A stretch of DNA of 64,000 bases from DASVDE01 sp036381235 (lineage in GTDB: Bacteria > Actinomycetota > Thermoleophilia > Solirubrobacterales > 70-9), in NCBI GenBank assembly GCA_036381235.1, contig DASVDE010000022.1, positions 62,001-126,000 on the forward strand. The letters run 5' to 3'. Shown here one piece after another: positions 17,570 through 26,058 of the stretch (within the stretch, counting starts at the first letter, position 1; the number at the start of each line of letters is the position of its first letter). A program made the position numbers and the translations under genes. The notes beneath the pieces are model-generated. The model had not been told where the DNA came from, did no database searches, and was given only the letters and a program-made list of their open reading frames with translations.

Positions 17570-20305
17570 TCAAGTTCCTCGATCAGACAGGGGCTCGCCG
17601 GCATGCCAGCGGCGCAGTCGATTGGAGTTGCCCACCACCGAGAGCGAGCTGGCCGCCATCGCAGCGGCGGCGATCATCGGGCTGAGCTGAAGGCCTAGGA
17701 ACGGGTAGAGGACGCCGGCGGCGATCGGGATGCCGACCGTGTTGTAGCCGAAGGCGAAGGCGAGGTTCTGGCGGATGTTGCGCATCGTCGCCCGGCTCAG
17801 CGAGAGGGCAAACGGGACTCCCCGCAAATCGCCTGAGACGAGCGTGATGTCGGCCGCCTCGATCGCCACGTCGGTGCCGGTGCCGATCGCGATGCCGACG
17901 TCGGCCTGAGCGAGGGCGGGCGCGTCGTTGATCCCGTCGCCGACCATCGCCACCAGCTTTCCCTCGTCCTGCAGGTGACGCACCTCGAGTGCCTTGTCCT
18001 CCGGCAGTACCTCGGCGAGGACCCGCTCGATCCCAACCTGGCGCGCGATCGCCTCCGCAGTGCGCGTGTTATCGCCGCTGATCATCACCACCTCCAGGCC
18101 GAGCTTCTGCAGAGCGCCTATCGCCGCGGCCGAATCGGGCTTGACGGTGTCGGCGACCGCCAGCAGGCCGGCCGGGCGGCCGTCGAGCGCGACGCGCATC
18201 GCCGTCTTGCCCTCCGCCTCCAGGCGTCGCGCCTCTGCCTCCAAGGGCGCGGCATCCACACCTTCCTCACCCAGCAGGCGCCGGGTGCCGACCAGCAGGC
18301 GGCGACCGGCGACCGTCGCGCGCAGGCCGCGGCCGGTGATCGAGTCGAACTCGCCCGCCTCGGGCAGCGACAGGCCGCGCTGCTGCGCCCCGGCAAGGAC
18401 CGCCGTACCGAGCGGGTGCTCAGAGAAGCGCTCGGCCGCGGCCGCCAGCCGCAGCAGCTCTTCCTCGCCGAGGTCGCCGAGAGCGACGACATCGGTGAGA
18501 GCCGGCTCGCCGCGGGTGATGGTCCCGGTCTTGTCGAGAACGATCGCGCCCAGCTTGTGGGCGGTCTCGAGCGCCTCGGCCGAGCGGATCAGCACACCGC
18601 TCTCCGCGCCCTTCCCGGTCCCGACCATGATCGAGAGCGGCGTCGCCAGACCGAGCGCGCAGGGGCAGGCGATGATCAGCACCGACACCGCGGAGACGAG
18701 AGCGAACGTGAGCGCCGGGGAAGGGCCGAAGTCGAACCAGACGACGAAGGTCGCGATCGCGATGAAGATCACCGCCGGGACGAAGTAGCTCGCGACCAGG
18801 TCGGCGAGGCGCTGGATCGGCGCCTTCGAGCCCTGTGCCTCTTCGACCAAGCGGACGATCTGGGCGAGCATCGTGTCGCTGCCGACGCCGGTGGCGCGGA
18901 AGCGAAAGGCGCCGGTCTGGTTGACGGTGGCGCCGATCACGGTGTCGCCGAGCGCCTTGGTGACGGGCAGCGACTCGCCGGTCACCATCGACTCGTCGAT
19001 GGTGGAACGGCCCTCGACCACCTCGCCGTCGACCGGGACCTTCTCCCCCGGGCGGACGGCGATCACGTCTCCCGGCATCACCTGCTCGACCGGGATCTCC
19101 TCCTCGCGGCCTTCGCGGACGACGCGGGCGGTCTTGGCCTGCAAGCCGATCAGCTTGCGGATCGCCTCCCCGGCCCCGGCCTTGGCGCGAACCTCGAGCA
19201 GCCTGCCGAGCAGGATCAGGGTCAGGATGACTCCGACGGCCTCGTAGTACACGTCGCGAAGGTCGCTCGGCAGCAGACCGGGGAAGAACGTGACGAAGAG
19301 GCTGTAGCTGAAGGCGGCCGCCGTGCCGACCGCGATCAGCGTGTTCATGTCGGCGCTGCGATGGGCGAGGCTGAGCCAGCCGGTGCGATGGATCGGCCAG
19401 CCGGTGTAGAGCATCACCGGGGCGATCAGCGCCAGCTGCAGCCAGCGATTCATCATGAAGTCGGGCACCCAGCTCGCGCCGAAGACGTCTGAGGCCATCA
19501 CCGCGAAGAGAACCGGCGCCGTGAGCAAGGCGCCGAGGAGGACGCGACGGCTGAGGTCGGCGATCTCGGCCCGCCTGGCGGTGGCCTCTGTGTCGCCGCC
19601 GTCCTCGGGCACTCGGCCATCGCCGTCGAACAGCTCGTATCCCGCGTCGGCGACCGCCTGCCGCAACCGCTCGACCCCGACCTGCTTTGGGTCGTAGTCG
19701 ACCGTTATCCGCTCGGTCCCCATGTTGACCGCAGCGCGGTCGACGCCCGACAGCTGGAGCAGGGCCGTCTCGATCGTGGAGACGCAGGAGGCGCAACTGA
19801 TCCCGCCGGGGTGCAGAGCCAGCACAACCTCGGCCGGTTCGCTGACCTCGCGGTGGGGGCCGACCCCAACCGCCTCGGCTACCGCTTCATCCGGGAGGTC
19901 GCCGGCTTCGGCGAGGCCGTTGCCGTGCGCGTCGCCGTTCGGCTCGACGAGCAGCGTGCCGTGGACCATGTTCATCCCGCAGGCAAAGCCGAACTCGCCG
20001 CTGCGCTCGGGAGTGAACTCGACAGTGGTGCGAGCGAAGGGCGCCAGCGAACGACTCACCCCGAGGTCCGGGAAGACGACGCGCGAGGTGCAGTCCCCGG
20101 CCTCCTGCCGGTCGAACACGAGCCGCAGGGGCACGCCCGCGCGAGCGCGGATCAGGTTCGGCGAGTAGCCGCCCTTGACGACGATCTCCACCTCCTGGCG
20201 ACCGGCGCGCAACTCGGCGCCGCGCGCGGTTCGCGGTCCAAAGAAGAAGCGGGCAAGCGCCGCGATTGCGCCGGCGCCCGCGATCGTGACGAAGACCTCA
20301 GCCAT
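17570..20305 (-). CDS. Copper P1B-type ATPase with N-terminal cupredoxin and HMA domains
   Basis: A 911-residue membrane transporter. It has an N-terminal membrane segment (about residues 5-22), a cupredoxin-like domain (about 30-118, with GDCTSRVVFPDLG and FGFACGMNMVHG), an HMA domain with GISCASC (about 165-230), eight membrane spans, the TGES actuator motif, the ion-binding CPC in IIACPCALGLA, phosphorylation motif DKTGTIT, HP in SEHPLG, and GDGIND. It would export Cu(I) using ATP. ATG 20305 has AGGA at good spacing. It follows csoR on the same strand by 26 bases and is probably under the same operator. Confidence 0.93.
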   Translation of the reverse strand: MAEVFVTIAGAGAIAALARFFFGPRTARGAELRAGRQEVEIVVKGGYSPNLIRARAGVPLRLVFDRQEAGDCTSRVVFPDLGVSRSLAPFARTTVEFTPERSGEFGFACGMNMVHGTLLVEPNGDAHGNGLAEAGDLPDEAVAEAVGVGPHREVSEPAEVVLALHPGGISCASCVSTIETALLQLSGVDRAAVNMGTERITVDYDPKQVGVERLRQAVADAGYELFDGDGRVPEDGGDTEATARRAEIADLSRRVLLGALLTAPVLFAVMASDVFGASWVPDFMMNRWLQLALIAPVMLYTGWPIHRTGWLSLAHRSADMNTLIAVGTAAAFSYSLFVTFFPGLLPSDLRDVYYEAVGVILTLILLGRLLEVRAKAGAGEAIRKLIGLQAKTARVVREGREEEIPVEQVMPGDVIAVRPGEKVPVDGEVVEGRSTIDESMVTGESLPVTKALGDTVIGATVNQTGAFRFRATGVGSDTMLAQIVRLVEEAQGSKAPIQRLADLVASYFVPAVIFIAIATFVVWFDFGPSPALTFALVSAVSVLIIACPCALGLATPLSIMVGTGKGAESGVLIRSAEALETAHKLGAIVLDKTGTITRGEPALTDVVALGDLGEEELLRLAAAAERFSEHPLGTAVLAGAQQRGLSLPEAGEFDSITGRGLRATVAGRRLLVGTRRLLGEEGVDAAPLEAEARRLEAEGKTAMRVALDGRPAGLLAVADTVKPDSAAAIGALQKLGLEVVMISGDNTRTAEAIARQVGIERVLAEVLPEDKALEVRHLQDEGKLVAMVGDGINDAPALAQADVGIAIGTGTDVAIEAADITLVSGDLRGVPFALSLSRATMRNIRQNLAFAFGYNTVGIPIAAGVLYPFLGLQLSPMIAAAAMAASSLSVVGNSNRLRRWHAGEPLSDRGT

Positions 20306-20331
20306 CTTGATCCTTCCACTGGCCCATATCG

Positions 20332-20628
20332 CTAGCGGCGCAGCAGGCGGCCGACGGCGCCCATCAGCTCGTCGACGCTCTCGCCGGGATCGGCCGGCGC
20401 GCCGCCATCGCCCTGCATGCAAACCCGGGCGTGGCCGTCCAGCAGCCCGAGCGAGATCTTGTCGAGGGCGGCCTGGACGGCGCTCACCTGGGTCACGACG
20501 TCGATGCAGTAGCGGTCCTCCTCGACCATCTTCGCGACACCCCGAACCTGACCCTCGACTCTGGCCAGGCGGTTGAGGAGCTGCGCCTTGCTGGCGGTGT
20601 AACCACGGGCCGGAATTTCAGTTGCCAT
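20332..20628 (-). CDS. csoR: CsoR family copper-sensing repressor
   Basis: A 98-residue all-helical regulator. The Cu(I)-binding Cys-His-Cys set is visible: the Cys in DRYCIDVV, then the His and Cys in LDGHARVCM. RLARVEGQVRGVAKMVEED is the typical N-terminal helix. When copper binds, CsoR releases DNA and the efflux genes are expressed. It is the first gene of a two-gene unit with the copper ATPase, with a matching operator directly upstream. Confidence 0.92.
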   Translation of the reverse strand: MATEIPARGYTASKAQLLNRLARVEGQVRGVAKMVEEDRYCIDVVTQVSAVQAALDKISLGLLDGHARVCMQGDGGAPADPGESVDELMGAVGRLLRR

Positions 20629-20636
20629 AGCGGTTG

Positions 20637-20665
20637 ATAATACCCCTGAGGGGTATATCTGTCAA
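20637..20665 (-). promoter_or_regulatory. csoR-copA promoter with CsoR operator in the spacer
   Basis: On the minus strand TTGACA (20665-20660) and TATTAT (20642-20637) are separated by exactly 17 bases. Within and beside that spacer is the inverted repeat ATACCCC-TGA-GGGGTAT (20640-20656 on the plus strand), which matches the G/C-tract palindromes bound by CsoR. Transcription would start about 6-9 bases after the -10 box, at or next to the csoR ATG (20628), so the message may be leaderless. Confidence 0.85.
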
Positions 20666-20730
20666 AGCCGATGTCCCAGCCGGCCCTACTCGATCAGCGT
20701 CAAGAACCCAGCGCTCAATTGATCGACGCC

Positions 20731-21006
20731 CTACTCCGATTGCGGCCTCTCCTCGCCCGGCCAGCTGCCGGTCCCCCTCGTGAAGGCGCGACGGACACCG
20801 TGATCGGTGAGCCCTTTGACCAAGCGGAAGATGGCGCCCTCGATGAGAAGCGCCGCGATCAGCTTGGGCCAGGAGAACTCGCGATGCTCAGGGCTCGGCG
20901 GCTCCTGCTCATCGACCAAGCCCCAGAGACGTTCGAAGATCTTCTTGCCGATCAGGCCGGCAAGCAGGCCGGCGAGGATGCTGATCGGCGTGAACACGAG
21001 CTTCAT
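20731..21006 (-). CDS. DUF4235 family small membrane protein
   Basis: A 91-residue protein. One or two hydrophobic segments lie at the N-terminus (FTPISILAGLLAGLIGKKIFERLW) and a second around KLIAALLIEGAIFRLVKGL. This is the layout of actinobacterial DUF4235 proteins, whose function is unknown. Its ATG overlaps the TGA of the YihY gene by one base (TGATG), so the two are translationally coupled. Confidence 0.8.
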   Translation of the reverse strand: MKLVFTPISILAGLLAGLIGKKIFERLWGLVDEQEPPSPEHREFSWPKLIAALLIEGAIFRLVKGLTDHGVRRAFTRGTGSWPGEERPQSE

Positions 21007-21923
21007 CACTGGCTCCTTCGCTTTGGCTTGGGCTCATCACGCGTCTCAAGCTGGATCTCGCGCTCAGCCCGCGGCGTGCCTTCTTCGATCTCCAAGTTGC
21101 GCTCGCGCTCGGCATTCAGCTGATGGCCGAAGAGAATCGCCAGGTTGGTGATCCAAAACCAGACCAGGAGGGCGACGAGGCCGCCCAGCGTGCCGTAGGT
21201 CTTGTCGTAGGAACCGAAGTTGGCGACGAAGAAGCCGAAGAGCGCCGAGGCGATCGCCCAGGCGACGACTGCCACGAGGCTGCCCGGCGTAATCCACCTG
21301 AAGCCGCGGAGCTTCACGTTGGGCGAGGCGTAGTAGAGGACGGCGAGCATCAGCAAGAAAGCGCACAACAGGAGCGGCCACTTGGCGAAGTTCCAGACGT
21401 CCACGGCCGTCGAGCCGATCCCCAGTGGCTCGGCGACCGCTTCCACGATTGGCCCAGTGAGAACCAACGAGAGGGCAATTAAGGCGAGCCCGACGACCAT
21501 CGCCAGCGTCACCGCGATCTGCAGTGGCCGCAGCTTCCAGAATGGCCTGCCCTCCGACGTCTCATAGATCACGTTGGAGGCGCGAATGAAAGCCCCCACG
21601 TAGCCCGAGGCAGACCACAACGCAACCGCGAGACCCAGGGCGAAGGCAAACCCGGCGGTGCCGCGGTTTTCGGTGATCGATTCGATCGGCCCGGAGAAGG
21701 TTTCCGATGCCGAGGCCGGCCCGATCGAAGAGATGATGTCGGTCAGGCTCTCGGTGGTCGATTTGGGATCGCCGAAGAGGCCGATGAGCGAGACCATCGC
21801 GATCAATGCCGGGAACAACGAGAGCAGGCCGTAGTACGTGAGAGCCGCGGCCCAATCGGCAAGGTTGTCCTCTTTGAACTCCCCGAGGGTCCGCTTGAGC
21901 GTGGCGAAGAGGCCCGTGCTCAC
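21006..21923 (-). CDS. YihY/virulence factor BrkB family membrane protein
   Basis: A 305-residue integral membrane protein with about six spans. It has the family's early motif DWAAALTYYGLLSLFPALIAMVSL, then YVGAFIRASNVIYE, a central cluster of long hydrophobic segments and FGSYDKTYGTLGGLVALLVW before a charged C-terminal tail. The family was once called ribonuclease BN in error; its real role is unknown. The start is GTG 21923. The next gene (DUF4235) is coupled. Confidence 0.88.
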   Translation of the reverse strand: MSTGLFATLKRTLGEFKEDNLADWAAALTYYGLLSLFPALIAMVSLIGLFGDPKSTTESLTDIISSIGPASASETFSGPIESITENRGTAGFAFALGLAVALWSASGYVGAFIRASNVIYETSEGRPFWKLRPLQIAVTLAMVVGLALIALSLVLTGPIVEAVAEPLGIGSTAVDVWNFAKWPLLLCAFLLMLAVLYYASPNVKLRGFRWITPGSLVAVVAWAIASALFGFFVANFGSYDKTYGTLGGLVALLVWFWITNLAILFGHQLNAERERNLEIEEGTPRAEREIQLETRDEPKPKRRSQ

Positions 21924-21938
21924 CGTGATGTCACCCCG

Positions 21939-21998
21939 CTAGCTCGACTTCTCGCCGCTCGAGTCGTGATCTTTCGCCATCGGGATCTCCTCCTTCAT
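21939..21998 (-). CDS. Possible 19-residue peptide upstream of the YihY gene
   Basis: An ATG at 21998 follows AGGAGG at 5 bases, and a second in-frame ATG at 21980 follows GGAGGAG. The frame reads a hydrophilic MKEEIPMAKDHDSSGEKSS and stops 15 bases before the YihY start. Two strong ribosome sites for so short a frame are unusual. It could be a leader peptide, a coupling device or chance; no homologue is known to me. Confidence 0.3.
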   Translation of the reverse strand: MKEEIPMAKDHDSSGEKSS

Positions 21999-22087
21999 CG
22001 GTCCTCCTCTGCGGCCGAGCCCGACCGCTCCCCTGGGCCTCACGTCCTCGGTACCCCCAGTGCCACAGGGGAAACGTTGTGCTTGCC

Positions 22088-22558
22088 CTACAGAGCCAGC
22101 GAGGCAGCCTTCAGGTGCAGTGCTTCGAGACGGCGAAGCTGGCTCGTCGCTCTCTCGGCCAATGCACCAAGCTCGAAGTCCGAGAGATCATCCGCGTGGG
22201 TGTGCTCAAGCGCCTTCCACAGCCGGCGCTTGCCTACGACGCCGACCTGCAGCAGCTCCAGCTCATCCAGACGGCTGAGCGGCGAGTAGCCCCACAGCCG
22301 CCCGTTCAGCTTCAACCGGCCCAACCGCTCGCCGAGGACCGCAGCGGCCGGCTTCAGCTTGCTCTGACCCACACCAACCCGATCCATCACCGCTTTCAAC
22401 GTCTCGCGGTCCGCCTCGACCTCGGCGCAGATCTCGACCAGCGCCGGCCCAAACTCAGGATCGTCCTCGTTGCTAGTACGCAGTCGCCGCGCCAGCTCGA
22501 CCCCCGCCGTCGCTCCTGCCAGGTGGTCGTTGAGATAGATAGCGAGTAGCTCGCCCAT
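22088..22558 (-). CDS. Conserved helical protein, function unknown
   Basis: A 156-residue soluble, helix-rich protein (LAIYLNDHLAGATAGVELAR at the start; LSDFELGALAERATSQLRR near the end). The layout, with repeated amphipathic helices carrying His, Glu and Asp, recalls ferritin-like four-helix bundles, but a clear paired ExxH metal set is not visible. ATG 22558 is chosen because the frame upstream has non-coding composition. I do not recognise a named family. Confidence 0.6.
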   Translation of the reverse strand: MGELLAIYLNDHLAGATAGVELARRLRTSNEDDPEFGPALVEICAEVEADRETLKAVMDRVGVGQSKLKPAAAVLGERLGRLKLNGRLWGYSPLSRLDELELLQVGVVGKRRLWKALEHTHADDLSDFELGALAERATSQLRRLEALHLKAASLAL

Positions 22559-22845
22559 GCGAGGCGTCAGCGAGGATTGAGCCGTCGCATGCCAGACGCG
22601 CGCGGACGGCGGCCCCTGATTGTGCGCAGAGCCTGGACGGTGCGGGCGAGAGAAGGTGAAATTCGAGCACCCGGCGGCTCGGTTCCCACTTTCCTCTCCC
22701 ACTGCATGGCAGCGATCTACCCAGAACGAGGCCAAATCGAAACATGGACGCCCGCGAATGTGGTTCCGGCCGGCAGATCTCGTTTTGTTGGCCGGTATGC
22801 GGGGTAGCTCGCTGGGTACGTCCAGCGCAATCGAGGAGGAGCAAG

Positions 22846-23076
22846 ATGGGTACACAGGAAACCGGCCAGATCACCGGCACCAAGGACAAGGACTACAACG
22901 TGATCTGGTTCACCGAGCAATGCCTTAGCAACGTCCTGCGACTGGAGAACTACGTCGAGGACGCAGAGCGTGAGGGTGACTCCGAGTTGGCCGACTTCTT
23001 CCGGCGCGCCCAGGAGGTGAGCCGCAAGGGCGCCGAGCAGGGCAAGGAGATGCTGGGGAAGCGCCTGCAGGGCTGA
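22846..23076 (+). CDS. Small conserved actinobacterial protein, function unknown
   Basis: A 76-residue soluble protein, ITGTKDKDYNVIWFTEQCL then LENYVEDAEREGDSELADFF, mostly helical and acidic in the middle. A very strong GAGGAGG lies 6 bases before ATG 22846, pointing to high expression. It belongs with short stress-type proteins common in soil actinobacteria; function is unknown. It lies upstream of another tiny gene on the same strand. Confidence 0.75.
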   Translation: MGTQETGQITGTKDKDYNVIWFTEQCLSNVLRLENYVEDAEREGDSELADFFRRAQEVSRKGAEQGKEMLGKRLQG

Positions 23077-23118
23077 GAGCGGGGTATTCGCACAAACCGA
23101 TATGGAGAGGAGATCACC

Positions 23119-23256
23119 GTGGGAATCTCACTCGGCGGAATCCTGGTTATCGTGGGCATCGTGCTGATGTTCGTCTGGAGCTTCTGGGCGGGCCTGATCG
23201 TTGCCCTGATCGGGCTGATCGCCTTCGGGGGGTTTGCACGCGGCAAGTGGTACTGA
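23119..23256 (+). CDS. Small hydrophobic protein, 45 residues
   Basis: GTG 23119, preceded by GGAGAGGAG, starts a 45-residue protein with two hydrophobic segments (ILVIVGIVLMFVWSFW and LIVALIGLIAFGGF) and a basic GKWY end. It is similar in kind to the 46-residue protein at 27055-27195 and to DUF6131-type hydrophobic peptides. Probably a membrane protein. The downstream DUF72 gene follows in 38 bases. Confidence 0.7.
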   Translation: MGISLGGILVIVGIVLMFVWSFWAGLIVALIGLIAFGGFARGKWY

Positions 23257-23294
23257 GCCCACGCACTCGACTCAGACACCTCCAAGAGGTCGCA

Positions 23295-24026
23295 ATGCAT
23301 CGGGTCCGGATCGGCTGCTCGGGATGGAGCTACGACGACTGGCGCGGCGGCCTCTATCCCGAGGGACTGCCGAAGCGCCGTTGGCTGGAGCGCTACGCCG
23401 AGGTCTTCGACACGGTCGAGGTCAACGCGACCTTCTACCGACTGCCGAAGGAGTCGACGGTGCAGAGTTGGGTCGAGCAGGTCCCCGGCGATTTCCTCTT
23501 CGCAGTCAAGGCGAGTCGCTACCTGACGCATATGAAGCGGCTGCGCGACATTGCTGACGCGGTCGCGCACTTCTGGGAGCCGCTTGAGCCGCTGCGCCAG
23601 GGACGGCGGCTGGGCCCGGTGCTGTGGCAATTGCCGGAGAACTTCCAGCGTGACGACGACCTGCTCGCCTCTGCACTTAACGAGCTGCCGCGCGCTGAGC
23701 ACTGCTTCGAGTTTCGGCACGAGAGCTGGTTTGCCGCGCCGGTGCGGGAACTGCTGGAGGAACGGAGCGCCTCGCTGGCGATCGGCGACGACAAGCGCCG
23801 GCCGCTTCCCGACGCGCGGCCGACCGGCAAGCTCGCCTATCTCCGCCTGCACTACGGCCATCGCGGGCGCAGCGGTAACTACTCCGAGTCAGAGCTCGAC
23901 GACTGGCGCCGTCGCATCGCGGCCTGGCGCTCGCACCGGCCGGTCTTCGTCTACCTCAACAACGACTGGAAGGGCTACGCGCCCGCCAACGCGCGCTACC
24001 TGACGGCTAGGAGGACAGCAGGATGA
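23295..24026 (+). CDS. DUF72 (YecE) family protein
   Basis: A 243-residue TIM-barrel-type protein beginning RIGCSGWSYDDWRG, the family signature. VEVNATFYRLP, FAVKASRYLTHMKRL, WQLPENF and CFEFRHESWF follow, with AYLRLHYGH and VYLNNDWKGYAPANA at the end. DUF72 proteins have no settled function, though some are proposed to act on nucleic acids or sugars. ATG 23295 is at the family's usual start. Its 3' end overlaps the opposite-strand membrane stress gene by 20 bases. Confidence 0.9.
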   Translation: MHRVRIGCSGWSYDDWRGGLYPEGLPKRRWLERYAEVFDTVEVNATFYRLPKESTVQSWVEQVPGDFLFAVKASRYLTHMKRLRDIADAVAHFWEPLEPLRQGRRLGPVLWQLPENFQRDDDLLASALNELPRAEHCFEFRHESWFAAPVRELLEERSASLAIGDDKRRPLPDARPTGKLAYLRLHYGHRGRSGNYSESELDDWRRRIAAWRSHRPVFVYLNNDWKGYAPANARYLTARRTAG

Positions 24027-24822
24027 TCAGGTTGAGGAGAACCGCCGCCGGGGTGCCTACCAAGGAGAGAGTGCGAAAGAAGCGCGCAAAGCCACCCCGA
24101 TAGCGCACACTCTCCATCAGCAGCAACCCGACGACATGGGCCATGTTGACCAAGGCGACGGCGATCGCAGCGCCGATCGCGACGGCCCTCCAGCCGCTCG
24201 GGGGACCGCCCGACTCGGCGTTGACCGCTGCCGCAAGCACGATTGCGACGATGGTTCCGATCACGCTGGCGCACATGCCCGCGAAGTCCATTCTCGAGAG
24301 ACCTGGCAGATAAGCGGAGCCGATCTCGTGCTTCGCTTCGTGGTCAACTGTTCCTCGCGGCGCCTTCTCGACATCGACGACATGGCTCGGGGAGCCATTC
24401 GCAGCTGGCGCTGCGAGCTTGACGATTCGTAGCGGCGGCTCGATCGCTTCCTCCGCCCGCTCAGTCAGATCGCCCTCGAACCAGCGCGACTCCGATGCCT
24501 CGCGCTCGAAAATCACGACCTCGTCGGCGGGAGCCTCGAGCAGCGCGTCCTGAGCGGCTTGGATCGGATCGGGGTCGCCGACCTCGCCGCGTGCCTTGAC
24601 CCCTGCGTCGCGAAGGCTGTCGAGCGATGCCTGGAGCCTTTCGCTTGCCTCGCGCCTTGGCCCGTCGATGTCCCCGAGAGTGTGTCGCAGCGGGTTCGCC
24701 TCGACCGGCGCCGATATGAGTCGGAGGTCGACTTCCTCGCCGTCAACCGTCGAGCGCAGCTGCTCGATTGCCTCAGGCCCGCCGATCGGATCGGCGATGA
24801 CAGCAACGACACGGCGAGTCAT
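24007..24822 (-). CDS. Universal-stress-like domain with C-terminal membrane segments
   Basis: A 271-residue protein. Residues 1 to about 135 are a cytoplasmic USP-like alpha/beta domain ending ADEVVIFEREASESRWFEGD, close in wording to the proteins at 62502-63152 and 63802-64000. The C-terminal half has three hydrophobic segments (ASVIGTIVAIVLAAAVNAE, AVAIGAAIAVALVNMAHVVGLLL, LSLVGTPAAVLLNLIILL), so it is membrane bound. It sits 5 bases after the stop of the DJ-1 family gene and is co-transcribed with it. A stress-related role is inference. Confidence 0.7.
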   Translation of the reverse strand: MTRRVVAVIADPIGGPEAIEQLRSTVDGEEVDLRLISAPVEANPLRHTLGDIDGPRREASERLQASLDSLRDAGVKARGEVGDPDPIQAAQDALLEAPADEVVIFEREASESRWFEGDLTERAEEAIEPPLRIVKLAAPAANGSPSHVVDVEKAPRGTVDHEAKHEIGSAYLPGLSRMDFAGMCASVIGTIVAIVLAAAVNAESGGPPSGWRAVAIGAAIAVALVNMAHVVGLLLMESVRYRGGFARFFRTLSLVGTPAAVLLNLIILLSS

Positions 24823-24827
24823 CGTTC

Positions 24828-25415
24828 TCAACTCGCTCTCGCCGAGGTCGCCTCGCGCTGCCCCTCATGCACACCCTCGGCGAACTCCTCAATGATCTTC
24901 GCGTTGAACGCATCGAGATCGTCGGGCTTGCGACTACTGACCAGCCCTTGGTCAACGTGGACCTCCTGGTCGACCCACTCAGCGCCGGCATTGCGCAGGT
25001 CGGTCTGCAAGCTCGGCCATGAGGTGAGCGTGCGGCCATCGACGACGTCCGCGTTGATCAGAGTCCAGGGCCCGTGGCAGATCACTCCAACCGGCTTGCC
25101 GACCTCGAAAAAGGCACGGACGAACTGGACCGCGTCGGTATCGGTTCGCAACTGGTCGGGATTGGCGACGCCGCCGGGCAGCACGAGGCCGTCATAGCTG
25201 CCGGGGTCCGCGTCGCCAACCGTTCTGTCGGGCGTGAAGGTCTCGCCCTTGTCGAGATGGTTGAAGGCCTGGATTGCATCGTCTTCGGGGGCCAGCAAAT
25301 CGACTTCGGCGCCGGCCTCACGCAGCGCCGCGAGGGGACTGGTCAGCTCGACCTGCTCGACCCCCTCGTTGGCGACGAGGATCGCGATTCTCTTGTCCTG
25401 CAACTGGTCTGGCAT
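24828..25415 (-). CDS. DJ-1/PfpI family protein (YhbO/PfpI type)
   Basis: A 195-residue protein. RIAILVANEGVEQVELTSP is at the start, then GLVLPGGVANPDQLR, and the nucleophile elbow VGVICHGPWTLI with Cys followed by His. WVDQEVHVDQGLVSSRKPDDL is the characteristic PfpI-branch ending. These proteins are linked to repair or removal of glycated or damaged proteins under stress. AAGGAG precedes ATG 25415 at good spacing. This is a different branch from the isonitrile hydratase-like protein at 4162. Confidence 0.88.
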   Translation of the reverse strand: MPDQLQDKRIAILVANEGVEQVELTSPLAALREAGAEVDLLAPEDDAIQAFNHLDKGETFTPDRTVGDADPGSYDGLVLPGGVANPDQLRTDTDAVQFVRAFFEVGKPVGVICHGPWTLINADVVDGRTLTSWPSLQTDLRNAGAEWVDQEVHVDQGLVSSRKPDDLDAFNAKIIEEFAEGVHEGQREATSARAS

Positions 25416-25656
25416 TTGAAGCTCCTTGGTCGATTGAGCGGGATGCCGCGACCCGGGCGCCTCGCCGCTCCGAAGGAGCGGTTGGTCTTCTGACCCGAGC
25501 GGGAACCGGACTTGTGGTGCCAGTGAAAGCCGCTGGGACCCGGGCCGGCAGCCCACCTTTTCACCCTTTGCTTCTACCCGCGGCGACGCATTACAAGCCT
25601 CGCGTGAGTCAATAGGCGCACACGCCTACGGAGGCTTTGCAGACACTTCTAAAGAG

Positions 25657-25730
25657 GGTGGACGACCGGATTCGAACCGGCGACCGCCTGGACCACAACC
25701 AGGAGCTCTACCAGCTGAGCTACGTCCACC
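25657..25730 (-). tRNA. tRNA-His (GTG)
   Basis: Cloverleaf on the minus strand. Acceptor stem GTGGACG pairs with CGTCCAC, and there is an encoded extra G at -1 opposite C73, which is diagnostic of tRNA-His. D arm GCTCAGCTGGTAGAGC, anticodon loop TTGTGGT with GTG, and T loop TTCGAAT. CCA is not encoded. Confidence 0.96.
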
Positions 25731-25809
25731 GCGCTGGCTCCAATCTAGCGGGCCGAGAAGGCTGGACGGGTGGCGGGGTCGCGGGTTGGTCGCGCTACCG
25801 TTTGGTGGG

Positions 25810-26058
25810 ATGGGCAAGGGTCGCGCAGTCGCTCGCTTTCGGTCCCGAGCTCGACCGGCACCCACCGGTGGAGCACAGGCACGGGGCGCGATCGCCGTGG
25901 GAGCCCTGGCCGTAGGCGCCGCGGCAGTTGGGGGCTTCGCGATCGGTCGGCTCAGCGTAGGGCGACTGGCGATCGGCAGAGCAGCGATCGAAAAGCTGAA
26001 GGTCGAGGAGCTCGAGGTCGGACGGCTGAGGATTCGCGATCGCCCGGATGAGGCGTGA
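25810..26058 (+). CDS. Small protein with a glycine-spaced repeat
   Basis: An 82-residue protein. A basic N-terminus is followed by a regular run (GAIAVGALAVGAAAVGGFAI, then GRLSVGRLAIGRAAI) with glycine about every five residues, ending in a charged segment. The pattern suggests a beta-helical or membrane-associated repeat like that seen in short pentapeptide-like actinobacterial proteins. The start could be ATG 25810 or GTG 25786. Its stop overlaps the GTG of the following secreted-protein gene (GTGA), so the two are coupled. Confidence 0.6.
   Translation: MGKGRAVARFRSRARPAPTGGAQARGAIAVGALAVGAAAVGGFAIGRLSVGRLAIGRAAIEKLKVEELEVGRLRIRDRPDEA

Noticed and set aside
22559..22845. Hidden gene in the divergent gap before the 76-residue protein
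   Set aside because: Frames here have no ribosome site and poor coding look; it is probably a shared promoter region.
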